Assembly: GCF_047948215.1 (NCBI RefSeq)
Contig: NC_134456.1
Coordinates: forward strand, 60,155,029-60,219,028
DNA: 64,000 bases
Source of the DNA: Lycorma delicatula
Lineage: Eukaryota; Arthropoda; Insecta; Hemiptera; Fulgoridae
Direction: 5' to 3'
Shown: positions 1 to 9,949 of the stretch, one piece after another
Position numbering within the stretch: the stretch's first letter is position 1
Layout: each line of letters opens with the position of its first letter
Translations under genes and position numbers: made by a program
Notes under the pieces: model-generated
The model's input: only the letters and a program-made list of their open reading frames with translations
The model's database searches: none
What the model was told of the DNA's origin: nothing

Positions 1-1287
1 GGTGCTTCCTTATGGTTTTTGATTTAAGAAATAGAATAAATGGGGTCCCAGACTTCTACCTTACTTAGGTTTTAAGAAAAACGGGGTAAAACATGAAAAG
101 TTTTGAACAGAAAAGACACTTTTTTAAGTTTGGAATAAAAATTTTTGTTATTTTACCAATAAACAAATAAAAGTTTCTAGTTACCTTGGAAAATAATTTA
201 ATTCTGAGAAAATTAATGTTAATAAAGTCTATTAAAATTAGATGCTGTTCAAACATTAATGAAAATTGTTCTGTTTAAAATCATATCATTTTTCTGATCC
301 AGTTTGTGTGTTTTGTTTCTAATTAAAGTTAAACTTCTCAAATTTTTATTTAATATTATTATACATTATGTTATGGGTTTTAAATCAACTTATTATTTTT
401 TCACAGTAAGTTGTACTGCCTTACGGCAGTATCAAATTCACCCCCTCGATTTATGCCTCAAGAATTGTAGTACTGTTTAATTTCACAGAGGGAGCAGAAA
501 GCAGAGCTACATTTTTCGCAAACTGAAACTTGCTAACGAACCATTTTCTGAACTATATTTATATGAACATATTTATTATTTTGGCTATAAAATCATCTTC
601 GGAGAGATTGCTATGCAAATTTGGTATATGTATATATATATATATATATAATAAACGATATTTTTTTGTATAGATTATATATTTTCAACTATTTATGGTT
701 TTTTAGCATTATTAACACATTTTTTCTTATTAATCTCTTTTAAATTATAGTTTTACTTGAAAGTATTCAACCATTTTATTATCTAATAAGTGAATAATTA
801 ATATATAATCAAAATGTTCCATTGAAAATTTATTAAAATCTGTAATGAAATATATATTATCAATTTTATAAAATAATTTTCTAAGTAATATATTGAAGTA
901 TGCTGTAATTTTGTAATGATGTGGATATGGACTGACAGTTTATTGATTGAAATTATAATTTGAATGGTTATTCTGGTGATATTTTTAATAACTTCATTGC
1001 TCATATATTTTTTCATTAATTTTGTATCCATGTGGAATTTATTTTATTATTATTTTCTATTTCTAAATGATGTCTGTTTCTGTGTTGTTTTTTTTTTATT
1101 ATTACTAAATGAATTAAATTTATTTACTTGTACTAATACACCAAGTCTCTTACACACACACTTGCGCGCGCACACACACTCACACAAAGATATCAATATG
1201 ATATTCAGCCTCTTGCCATACATGAAAAGAACATCTGATGTGATGGAAGAAACAGCTTGTGATCTTTTCTTTTAAATGGTCCAGATT
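1..1287. other. AT-rich sequence without a recognised gene
   Basis: No host coding segment is recognised. The stretch contains a (TA)n run at about 625-651 and a CA/CG-rich microsatellite at about 1151-1187. The short open frames have AT-driven composition with no domain signature. On the host gene's strand this lies 3' of the last exon identified, so it could be intron, 3' UTR or intergenic DNA. Confidence 0.6.
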
Positions 1288-1440
1288 TCAAACTTGAAAT
1301 ACACTTGAATACACTTGTGTTTTTACATAACCCCAAAAATTGAAATCCATTGGGTTAAGGTCTAGTGACCAAGGGGGCCAGGCCTGTTATTTTGAGTTGT
1401 TTATTCCATTGCCGAATGTTATTTTCAAATGGGGGGGTCT
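1288..1440 (-). pseudogene. Deleted DUF4817/DDE-type transposase relic
   Basis: Reading the minus strand from about 1430 gives a helix-turn-helix-like segment NIRQWNKQLKITG, resembling the IRxWxKQFKETG motif of insect transposons carrying DUF4817. Directly after it, one frame over, comes SLDLNPMDFNFWGYVKTQVY. This resembles the RSPDLTPLDFFLWGYVK block at the end of the DDE catalytic domain. It runs to a stop at 1288-1290. A complete protein would have a few hundred residues between these blocks, so the copy is internally deleted and frameshifted. No terminal inverted repeats were identified. The family assignment is inferred from remembered motif similarity. Confidence 0.5.
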
Positions 1441-2431
1441 TTTTTATACACATGACAATATTCATACTTACTCATGTAACTGACTCAAAAACATATCAAG
1501 CTACAACACACATTGAACCTTCCTCTGCACTAACGTGCACAGGACTAACATTGACTAACATACACATACTGCTTGCGTGTAGTGGAAACACAATGCGCAT
1601 GCGCTAACTTTCACCGACATAAACTTGTAGTGTTTCTCTTTCATTTAACATGCACAGTTCATCAAAATGCTTTGTTCCAAAGCTATAACCATTTAAAATC
1701 CCATGCTTATTTTAAGAACACATATAAAACTCATTCAACAATTATAAATATATATAACAGATTTAAGATATAATATTCAGAAAAAAAATTCTTCTACTAT
1801 GTTTTTCTCTTAAGTTTCTTTTATGTACAGTCTTCTATATTATTAAGATGTAAAAATAAAGAATGATATTAACTATGATGTTGGCTGAAAGTTTCACTTT
1901 TTAAAATCACTGTACAAAGAAAGATTATATCAAAACATAAGCGCCATCACCAAAAACAAATTGTAATTTATGTTTAAGAAATGTCATGAATCTAATGATA
2001 CAGGGAATCAGAAATTTATTTAAAAACCATAATTAAGTCTAGTTATTGTAATTATAAAAGTCATCATGCTATAGAATTAACAAGAATTTTAACTATCACT
2101 ACTTTGTGATTCCTAGATAATATATTCAACGATACTGAAAATTCAGTAAATCACTCACAATCATGATTAAAATAAAGTAGATTTTGTTCTACATAGATTT
2201 CAGTGGAAATTTAATTTGATTTTTAATACTGATTAATAAATTTAAATGAATAAAACAGATTTACATCAGGAAAATTAGGGAACTAGAGACTTGCACATAT
2301 TTTAAGGAGCTGAATACATTTTTATGGTACAATTTAATTTTTATAATTTGTTTGTTACAACATAAAGTGTAATTTACTTAATTTTATTATTATAGTTAAC
2401 AGTCTATGTTCAACAATTTTTTAACACTTAC
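1441..2431. other. Unannotated AT-rich sequence 3' of the last exon found
   Basis: I see no convincing exon, RNA gene or transposon domain. The stretch at 1500-1640 is slightly richer in GC and could be more of the transposon relic that ends at 1440. Sequence from 1650 to 2431 is plain AT-rich DNA, presumably intron of the minus-strand adhesion gene, because the exon ending at 2432 has a donor site and needs a further exon downstream. Confidence 0.5.
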
Positions 2432-2648
2432 CATAACTTTCCTCACTGGGTCCTCTAGTATAAAACTGCATTGATTCGGAAACTTCGTTCCACCCGTAAC
2501 GATTTTTTGCTTGAACAATAGCTTCATAACTTGACCCTGGTTCAAGACCACGTATGTCATAAGACATAGTATGAGCAAATGTTTCACCATTAGATGGTTT
2601 CAGAATTACATCATGCCAATTTCCTGGAGTGTGTGGTGTTTCATTTAT
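2432..2648 (-). CDS. Adhesion-gene exon: C-terminal half of FN3 domain
   Basis: A 217-base exon read on the minus strand, starting after ...ttacag and ending before GTAAGT. It translates in one open frame from INETPHTPGNWHD through MSYDIRGLEPGSSYEAIVQ to AKNRYGWNEVSESMQFYTRG and then PSEESY. The LEPGSSYEAIVQAKNRYGW block is the classic E-F-G strand region of a fibronectin type III domain, with the conserved Tyr (SYEAIVQA) and the G-strand WNEVS. NET is a possible N-glycosylation site. The exon ends in phase 1, so at least one more exon, probably carrying the GPI or membrane tail, must follow towards or beyond base 1. The ATG-initiated frame at 2396-2590 is in a different register and is not used. 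Confidence 0.88.
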
Positions 2649-3340
2649 CTGTAATAAATAAAAAAATACCAGTAGGTTATAAATATCATTATATAAAAAA
2701 TTAAATAAAACTTTTGTATCAACAATATTATTTGGTATATTAAATTTTATAAAAAAATAATTAAACTTTATTTATTACATAATACTGCACAGAAAAGCTG
2801 ATATTTTAAGTCAACTTCTCCACTGACATGTTCCTAAGAATTATTCTTTGGAAGTATAATAATCACTTGTTGATACATTCATTGAATTAATACAGATTTG
2901 CAACTGTTAGATTAATTTAAAAAAAAAATTATATATAAAAGTTATTCATTTTTTATGCTTTTATAACCTATCTATATAAAGCGAAGTAACTGCATCATCA
3001 TTTAAAGTAATGAAATTGTTAGTTTGGTATATCTATTTTAAAATACTTTTCTAATTAGAGCCAAATCCATAATTATAACATTCTTTTTTTTTTAATAAAA
3101 CAAATATGAGTAGAAATAAGCTTTAGAAACATTTCTATGTCTGGTTGTATTTCTATAAATTATAGTTTTCAAAAGTAATTAAAAATATAGAAATTCTAAT
3201 CGTAACTGAACTATTACCTAAATATTTCACATCACATAGAAGAAACATAATTTAAATAATGTTAGAGAAAAATTTGTTTTTAATCAATCTATTTATTAGA
3301 ATATAAAAATAAATACAGTAATATCTAAATATATTCTCAC
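2649..3340 (-). other. Intron, 692 bp
   Basis: The donor is GTGAGA after the exon ending at 3341 and the acceptor is ...ttacag before 2648. Sequence is AT-rich with short A runs. No element is recognised. Confidence 0.8.
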
Positions 3341-3468
3341 CATGAGCTTCCTGTAAAGAAGACGAACTTCTTCTAATGGTGGGTAACTTTCAAGTTGCCA
3401 AGTTAAGTTATAACTCTCCCTTGATCGACTGTATGGTAAACTACTAAACTGGGCTGGACTTGGTCTCC
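3341..3468 (-). CDS. Adhesion-gene exon: N-terminal half of FN3 domain
   Basis: A 128-base exon whose acceptor (tttctcag) and donor (GTGAGA) are clear. Joined in phase 1 to the previous exon it gives GRPSPAQFSSLPYSRSRESY followed by NLTWQLESYPPLEEVRLLYR and KLM. The SGRP linker followed by YNLTWQLESYPPLEEVRLLYRK is the start of an FN3 domain (B-strand Trp, C-strand Leu-Tyr-Arg). NLT is a likely N-glycosylation site. It ends in phase 0 and continues directly into the 2432-2648 exon. Together the two make a complete FN3 domain of about 100 residues. Confidence 0.88.
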
Positions 3469-5324
3469 CTGAGAAATAACAAGAAAATTTATTAATATTT
3501 CTAGAGATATATTTTATATATATCTCTATATATTAATTATATATATAATAATTCTAGAGAATAATTTCATAAATATACAGTATCTTAAAATTTCTTAAAT
3601 ATAAAAAAATTAGTTAGAGATAAGATTAATTAAATAAATAAAACTGATAATATGTTTGTATAATACATTACCTTTATTTTTTTTAATGAATTAACTGAAT
3701 TGAACCTATGAATATTCTTTCTGTTTTGGATTAAATGAAAAAAAAAAACAAAAAACACTCGTAATTCTAGTTCAAGATTAAATATAAATTAATTTGCAAA
3801 TAATTTGTTTGACTGCAGATTACCATCTTATACTAAAGTATGAATTTTCATAAATATTTCATAAAGTATATTTAAATTATTACACGAAAGTAATGATACA
3901 CTAAAAAAAAAAAATATATATCATACACACACAAAAACACAATGTATGAATATTGAGTAAGTAATGATTATGTAAAACAATATTTTAAAGCTAAAATTTG
4001 TTAAGGAATTAACCAACATTAATAAAAAAGATTAACCCCCTTATAAATTTCTTTCTATTAGAAAAAACGATCACAGAAAAAATCTATAAATCTGTTTTTT
4101 TCTTCAAAGTAAATTACAATTTAGGTTAGAATGATCTAAAAAATGTGTTCTAAAAAAATTTCAATTTTTTAAGGGGAGGCAAACTGAAAAACAGAAATTA
4201 AAATAAGAATTGTAAAGGAACCCCACAAATGAAAGAATTTATTAAATTATAATTCTGAAGTTATATACCACAACAGCCACAAAAATAAATTATTAAATAG
4301 ACAAAAAAAAAAAATTAATAAAAAAATAACAATGTTTGTGCACATTATTCAAGCAATTATGTAAATAATTAAATGTCTATTTCACCAGATGAAATTATAG
4401 AAAATATATTAAAAGTCAAAATATCACACGATCACTCATAATACACACCACAATTTCTGTAAACATAGTTCTATTTTATTATGATAAGTATTTAAATAAT
4501 AATTTCTTGTATTCCAACAACTTTATTGAATAAAAGCATCCCCTTACTAATAACATACACTAAGTGTTTACAACTACATTTCTCTTCATATACAATATTT
4601 GCAGATGGTGTTGTAAATAGAGGGGAATAAAACACTTGAATCTCTCTCGGTCTCTCTCTCTCTGTGTGTGTGCGTGCGCGCGCATTCATTAGTAGTATGA
4701 TAATGCCATTTTCAGACCACATGATAATTTTATATAATTTTTTTCTTTTAAATTTCTCACTCCAGATCCACCTTTCCAAAATCTACTTTGTACCTATATT
4801 CCCTTAACTTTTAATCTAAATAACCTTTGCAAATAAATAATTTTAAAATTAGAAAAACAAATACCCTTAACAACTAACAAAACTGAAAAACCTTCCAAAA
4901 TGAACCTGAACAATTGCTTACTCAAAAATATTTTAAACATCAAATTTAACAATTCCTTATTTTAATTTTAATTGAAAAATTGCAGAAATATGAGAGCTGA
5001 ATTCAAAATTTTATAAAAACATTTTTACATCTATTTATTCTAAAAGTTAAGGATAAAAGTTTATTTTTTTAATTTTATTTACCGTGATACTACTTGTCAC
5101 ACCAAATGTAAGGTTTAAATAGAAAATTTAAAGCATGAGAGTTTCTATTTATTGTAAAAATTTAACCAACTAATAAAATATTACAAGAATATTTTTGTCT
5201 CTATTTATACCACAAGTCTAGTATCACCAAAATTTTAAAAGACAAAAGTGTTTTAAAGCAAAACTTAAAAAACTAATATATTATTGCAACTCCTTTATAT
5301 ATTTATTTAACCTTATGCCACTCT
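3469..5324 (-). other. Intron sequence, left part, AT-rich
   Basis: No gene or mobile-element protein is recognised. It contains AT-rich imperfect inverted repeats around 3500-3555 and poly-A runs. A mixed TC/TG/CG microsatellite is at about 4641-4684. Confidence 0.6.
4641..4684. repeat. Compound (TC)n-(TG)n-(CG)n microsatellite
   Basis: Consecutive runs of TC, TG and alternating GC dinucleotides are visible directly. The purine-pyrimidine alternation could adopt Z-DNA. The overlapping open frame at 4492-4779 is an artefact of this repeat. Confidence 0.85.
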
Positions 5325-5812
5325 GTAGTGCCCTCAAGGTAATGTACTTATTCCAGCTCCTTGTAGACATTTCTTGTCATCACTAAGTGATAAGGCTTTC
5401 TTATTATTTTATACAATAAATAAAGGCCTTGACTGAAACTTCTAATTAAGTTTGTATGTTTCATTATTTCTTGTTTCTTGAGGTTACATTCTTACAGTCC
5501 TTATAATCTTATTTAATTTTTTAACTTTTTTTGGCTTTTAACGTATAATTTTTTCTTCTTATCATCCTGAACAACAGCAGCATACATTTTTAATCCCAAA
5601 CCAATAAATTCTCTCATTTTCTCACCATACAATTCATCTTTGATCTTACCCAAAACCTTTTCATTTATTCTATTCAAACCATACACATACATTACCAGCT
5701 GCAGAATCTGAAGTAAAAAAAAATCAATCATTTGTTTTAAATCTTGGTAGAAATCATCAGTTTTGATCTGGTAAATAATGGAGTACGTATCTGTTTGTGT
5801 AAAATGTAAGGT
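5325..5812 (-). pseudogene. Polinton/Maverick DNA polymerase B C-terminal relic
   Basis: Minus-strand reading from about 5812 gives QTDTYSIIYQIKTDDFYQDL in one open frame with KVLGKIKDELYGEKMREFIG and LGLKMYA. After frameshifts come KALSLSDDKKCLQGAG and ISTLP*GHY near 5325. In family-B polymerases of Polintons and adintovirus-like elements the corresponding blocks are the DTDS motif C, the K(V)xGKxKDExxGxxIxEFVGLRxKxY block, and the terminal DDKR..(D)GISTLPYGHY block. Order and spacing agree. Motif C reads DTYS instead of DTDS, a metal-binding Asp is lost, and there is an in-frame stop in the terminal block, so this is dead. No terminal repeats, integrase or capsid genes were seen nearby. It is a fragment lying in an intron of the adhesion gene. 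Confidence 0.68.
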
Positions 5813-6616
5813 AATAACCTTACATTTTTTAAAATATTTCTTCTTAATAATATAATAGTGAAAGTCTTGCAGTAAACATTTTTAAATATTTAATGTGCTC
5901 ATTTGTATAAATATTGATTTATTAATTTTAATGTTTGTTTTTCCCATCTGTATTGCAGATAGGTTCTCAGTAAATACAATTAATTAATTAATTAAATAAT
6001 TCTATCTTCAGAATTTGGTTTTGCTACTGATTTTTTTATTTGATTTCCAGTTGCGCATAATGCAATTTCCACTCTTTTTCCAATAATTTCCATCATTTTC
6101 CTAAACACATTATTACTCAAAAAGGTAAAATTTTATTGCATTACCTCTCTGTTTCTAAAGATTAAAACTACCACATTTCTATGTAGACATAGCATATATA
6201 CCTAATAAATATTAATGAGTAACCATGCAATCAATTAATTCTGTATACTGTAAACATTGATAAATATGAAACAGCATAATTAATTAAACATTAAATTTTT
6301 TCATATGATACTTTCTTTAACAAAAATTGCTATTAAATATTTATAAAATTAAATGTATTGAACTGACTGAAATAAATAATATAAATACACATTCTCTTTT
6401 GATCTAAAGTATTTCTTACTTAATGTATTAATACAGTACTTAAATATTATACGTATATTTTGTTTCAGGTTAATAATATTTCTTATGCATGATGTGACTG
6501 TTACATTATATTTGTGTACGTAAAATTAATTTTAGAATAATTTATTTGTTTATGTAGGCCTGTTTATTACCACATTGTCTGTTTAATATAATATAACATT
6601 TGTCAGAATAAATTAC
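5813..6616 (-). other. Intron sequence, right part, AT-rich
   Basis: No further recognisable polymerase motifs or other element were found between the polymerase relic and the exon at 6617. Composition is AT-rich throughout. Confidence 0.55.
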
Positions 6617-6791
6617 CAGAAAGTTCCATGTATTTCTTAGCTTTTCCTAAAGAATTCTCTGCAACACAGCTGTAGTTACCAAAATCAGAGTTTTGTACAT
6701 TTCTAATTGAAAGTGTATGTTTATTTCCTCTTGTTTCCATTGTTCTTCTTTCAGTTGGTTCAAGAAGAAAACTGTCTTGATACCATAATGT
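6617..6791 (-). CDS. Adhesion-gene exon: C-terminal two thirds of Ig domain
   Basis: A 175-base exon between acceptor ...tttttcag and donor GTAATT. The translation starts TLWYQDSFLLEPTERRTMET, continues RGNKHTLSIRNVQNSDFGNY and then SCVAENSLGKAKKYMELSG. It supplies the C-strand Trp (LWYQDS), the D/E-strand segment (HTLSIRNV) and the Y-x-C motif (DFGNYSCVAEN) of an I-set Ig domain. Its partner cysteine is in the 13954-14051 exon. NYS is a potential N-glycosylation site. It ends in phase 1 and splices to SGRP at the start of the FN3 domain. A minus-strand ATG frame over the same bases is out of register. Confidence 0.92.
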
Positions 6792-8583
6792 CTGAAAAAT
6801 GAATTATTAATATAATTATATAAAATAATAGACAAACATTACTTACAATACACTAGTAATGTTAAGAATACAGTAATTTCCTCAAAACTTATTAGTTTCT
6901 GGTGTACATGAATGTTTTCTGTCAACATCTAACAAGAGAATCTAACATCAGCTGTATTATAGTTACTATAATGTTTTGATCTAACAAAATAAAAATTATT
7001 TTTAAATATGTTTTAATACATAACTGAAAAGGTTTTTGTCAAGCATGTTCTTCAAGACCCTTGCAACAGCCAAGCTGAATAACCATTTTAAAAATGAAGA
7101 CAATAGGAGAGAGATGTGCAATATGAGCATTTCTTAAAACATTTCAATTGGATTTGTTGACTAGCCGGTTACATTTATTCCACACTCACACTGCCTTTAA
7201 ATGATGATTACTTTTTGTCAATACTAAAATTAGTAGTGTTCTTGCAAAGTAAATATCCCTTTTGTCTATATTTATGGATATGAAGAAACAGTTATATACC
7301 TTTCTGTGAAGTGGTAGGGAAGGTATTTTTGTTTTGTTACAATTATTATTTGAACATACTTGTAATAAGATCCCTAGAGTATTTTTTTGTACAATTCAAA
7401 GTTTATAATAGGTAGGAAAAATCCTATTTTGCTTGATCATGGAGAGGGAAAATTTCATTTTCATGTTGCAGGAATCTGAATATTTTTCTTTGGAACAACT
7501 CAAATATATTTGTAGCAATATTTAAACTGTAAGTTGATTAACTTACAAACATTTTAAACAAGTTTCAATGATTTGGAAATGAAAGTGTCACTGAAAATTT
7601 AAACACAATTCTGACAAAATATAACACTCCACTGAAGTCAGTGCCAAGCCTGTGTTAAGAAAGAGATAGGATAAATTTATCTGGTTATGAGGCCCAGTGA
7701 GAGCATTAATAATGAATTAGTCAAATATTAGAAAACTCTAGTTGACAGATAAAGCTACTAACAACACCTTGATGGGATACTAACAAATCTGGAAGGGGAT
7801 GAATAAGGGTAAATATTTAGTGCCTTAAATCTGAATATTTTACAAAATAAAGAAACTCCCTAGCAGAAAAATCTTAGTTACACAACATGGGGATTGTTCA
7901 TAGTTCAATAGATATTTTTATCAATATACCCTAATGTTTTGTCTCAACGCCATCAGCAGATTGAAAACAAAAATTAATAGTATCAATGACATATACATTG
8001 AGACCATCCTATCAAATTTTACTTGTTTACGCAGATCAGAGATGTTAATTGCCACCAAATTCGTTACCCTCCTCATGCCTTTTAAAAATTACATCAAATT
8101 TATTCAATAAAATATTTTTATAATGATAATTAACTGCTGAATCAGAATAAAATTATAAAAAAAAAACACACTGATTGGAATTTGTTTATTTAAGGGAAGA
8201 GGTCGTATTTCTTAAAAAAATAGTACCACTACCAAAAAGGCAATAAAAAGACAAGAAAAATTTATCCTTCCAGTATTTTAATACAAATATGGCAACCTTT
8301 ATCTTTGCATCAATCCACCCCTTTGAAAGAATTTTCAAAAATATAATAGATTCAGAGTTCCATATATTTTTTTTATTCTAGCAAATTTCAGTTTTCTATA
8401 TCAATCAGTTTCCACGTTATTAAGCGAATCAATACATTACAAATTTTTTTGTAAACGAGGTTTTGTTAGATCTTGACATTTCAGACTATTGAGTCAGGAA
8501 AGATATACAGAGTTTATCACAAAGTTCTTCTGGGACTTTAATGACTTACTCTACACATGAAAATAATGGAAAAAGATCATATA
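6792..8583 (-). other. Intron sequence without recognised elements
   Basis: This is the left part of the 7.2 kb intron. Parts at 7020-7180 and 7620-7900 are somewhat less AT-rich and may be very old repeats. I could not match them to a known protein family on either strand. Confidence 0.5.
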
Positions 8584-9898
8584 CGAGGTGCGACAATAAA
8601 GTAATGAGACTGATGTGAAAAAAAATGTTGCTTACCATTTTAGTCATGTTTAGTGTTGTCTCCTTCAAAGCAGTTCCCCTCTGATTGCACACACTTATTC
8701 CAGCACTTCTCCCATTGATGGTAATATTTCTGGAACTCATCTTCTGTAATATCCTCTAAGACCCTCGTCACAGTTTTTTGGCCATCTTGTGTTGTTTGAA
8801 AATGGTGTCCCTTGACCGCCATTTTGACTCTTGGAAATAGAAAAAAGTCGCACGGAGCGATATCTGGTGAATAAGGTGGCTGTGGTAGTACTGAAATTTG
8901 TTTTGAGGTTAAATATTGCTTTACTGACAGAGCAGTATCGGATGGTGCATTATCGTGATGCAGAATCCAATTATCAGCAATGTTGGCACGCACACGAAGA
9001 ACTCGTTTACGAAGTCTTTCTAAAATTTCGTTGTAGAAATATCGGTTAAACTGTTTGTTCAGGAGGCACCCACTCTTTACGAACAATTCCCATGGAATAG
9101 AAGAAGCACTCAAGCATGTATTTCACTTTTGACTTTGAGATGCAAGCTTTTTTTGGTCTGGGTGATCCCTTTGAGCACCATTGCGAACTTTGGCATATTG
9201 TCTCTGAATCGTATTGAAAAAGCCAACCTTCATCACCAGTGATAACATGACTCAACAAATCTGGATTGATTTCCGTTTGCTCTAACAGATTGGCTGCCAC
9301 ATTTTTCCGTGTTTCTCGATGTTGTGTGAGATTTTTGGACACATTTTTATTAAATAAATATTAACTGAAGACCAACATCTTCAGTTAATATTAGACGAAC
9401 CGTTTCTTGATTGATGTTGAGTTCTTCTGCAATCATTTTCACGAATACTCTTCGATCAGATCGTACGATTTCACGCACCCTGGTCAAATTGACATCTGTC
9501 CGTGAGGTTGATGGTCGTCCACTGCGGTCTTCATCTTTAACATTCGTTCTGCCTTCACTAAAAATTTTATGCTACCGAAAAACTTGAGCTCTTGACATAA
9601 CCTCCTCTCCAAAAGCCTTCTGAAGCTTACCATAAGTTGTCGCGTTTTCACCCGATTTAACGCAATAATAAATGTCATACCATTGCGCAATATTTTGCGG
9701 TTTCATTTCTGTGACGAGAGACACAAACACATGTTCACTTATTACAGCACAACTCACGACTGAGCAGTTGCATCAATGTGCCGCTTAGACTAAAAGTAGC
9801 TTATAGACCAAGGTCAAAGATGGTGTGCCTACGCAAGCTGCAGGGTTGCCACATCTTGCAAAGAAAACTCAGTCTCATTACTTTATTGTTGCACCTCG
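8584..9898 (-). mobile_element. Mariner element with TIRs and TA target site
   Basis: Terminal inverted repeats are visible. The left end begins CGAGGTGCGACAATAAAGTA at 8584, and the right end, read on the minus strand from 9898, begins CGAGGTGCAACAATAAAGTA. They agree for about 28 bases with one mismatch. TA lies on both sides (8582-8583 and 9899-9900), as expected for mariner target duplication. The length of about 1.3 kb is standard for the family. The transposase is on the minus strand. The right end abuts the 3' end of an RTE-type LINE. Confidence 0.93.
8640..9757 (-). pseudogene. Mariner transposase, frameshifted
   Basis: The N-terminus starts near 9757 with a mariner helix-turn-helix region (QWYDIYYCVKSGENATTYGK, then LQKAFGEEVMSRAQVFR). 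A stop and frameshifts follow. The catalytic part is in two overlapping frames, 9342-9046 and 9113-8640. All three catalytic aspartates can be seen: VITGDEGWLFQYD, ILHHDNAPSD and YSPDIAPCDFFLF. There are exactly 34 residues between the second and third, which is the D,D34D signature. Around 9343-9400 the coding sequence is interrupted by a short inverted repeat (TTAACTGAAGA and its complement). The protein is therefore broken although its active-site residues survive. Confidence 0.9.
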
Positions 9899-9949
9899 TA
9901 TATCATCATCATTCACTAAAGGCTATGCCTTGTTGATTTAGTCATGTCA

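Noticed and set aside
486..545. Possible last exon of the adhesion gene on the minus strand
   Set aside because: Weak acceptors give only short tails (for example ENGSLASFSLRKM and stop) with no hydrophobic anchor. There is no independent support.
8831..9049. Plus-strand frame of 72 codons
   Set aside because: It is antisense to the catalytic half of the mariner transposase.
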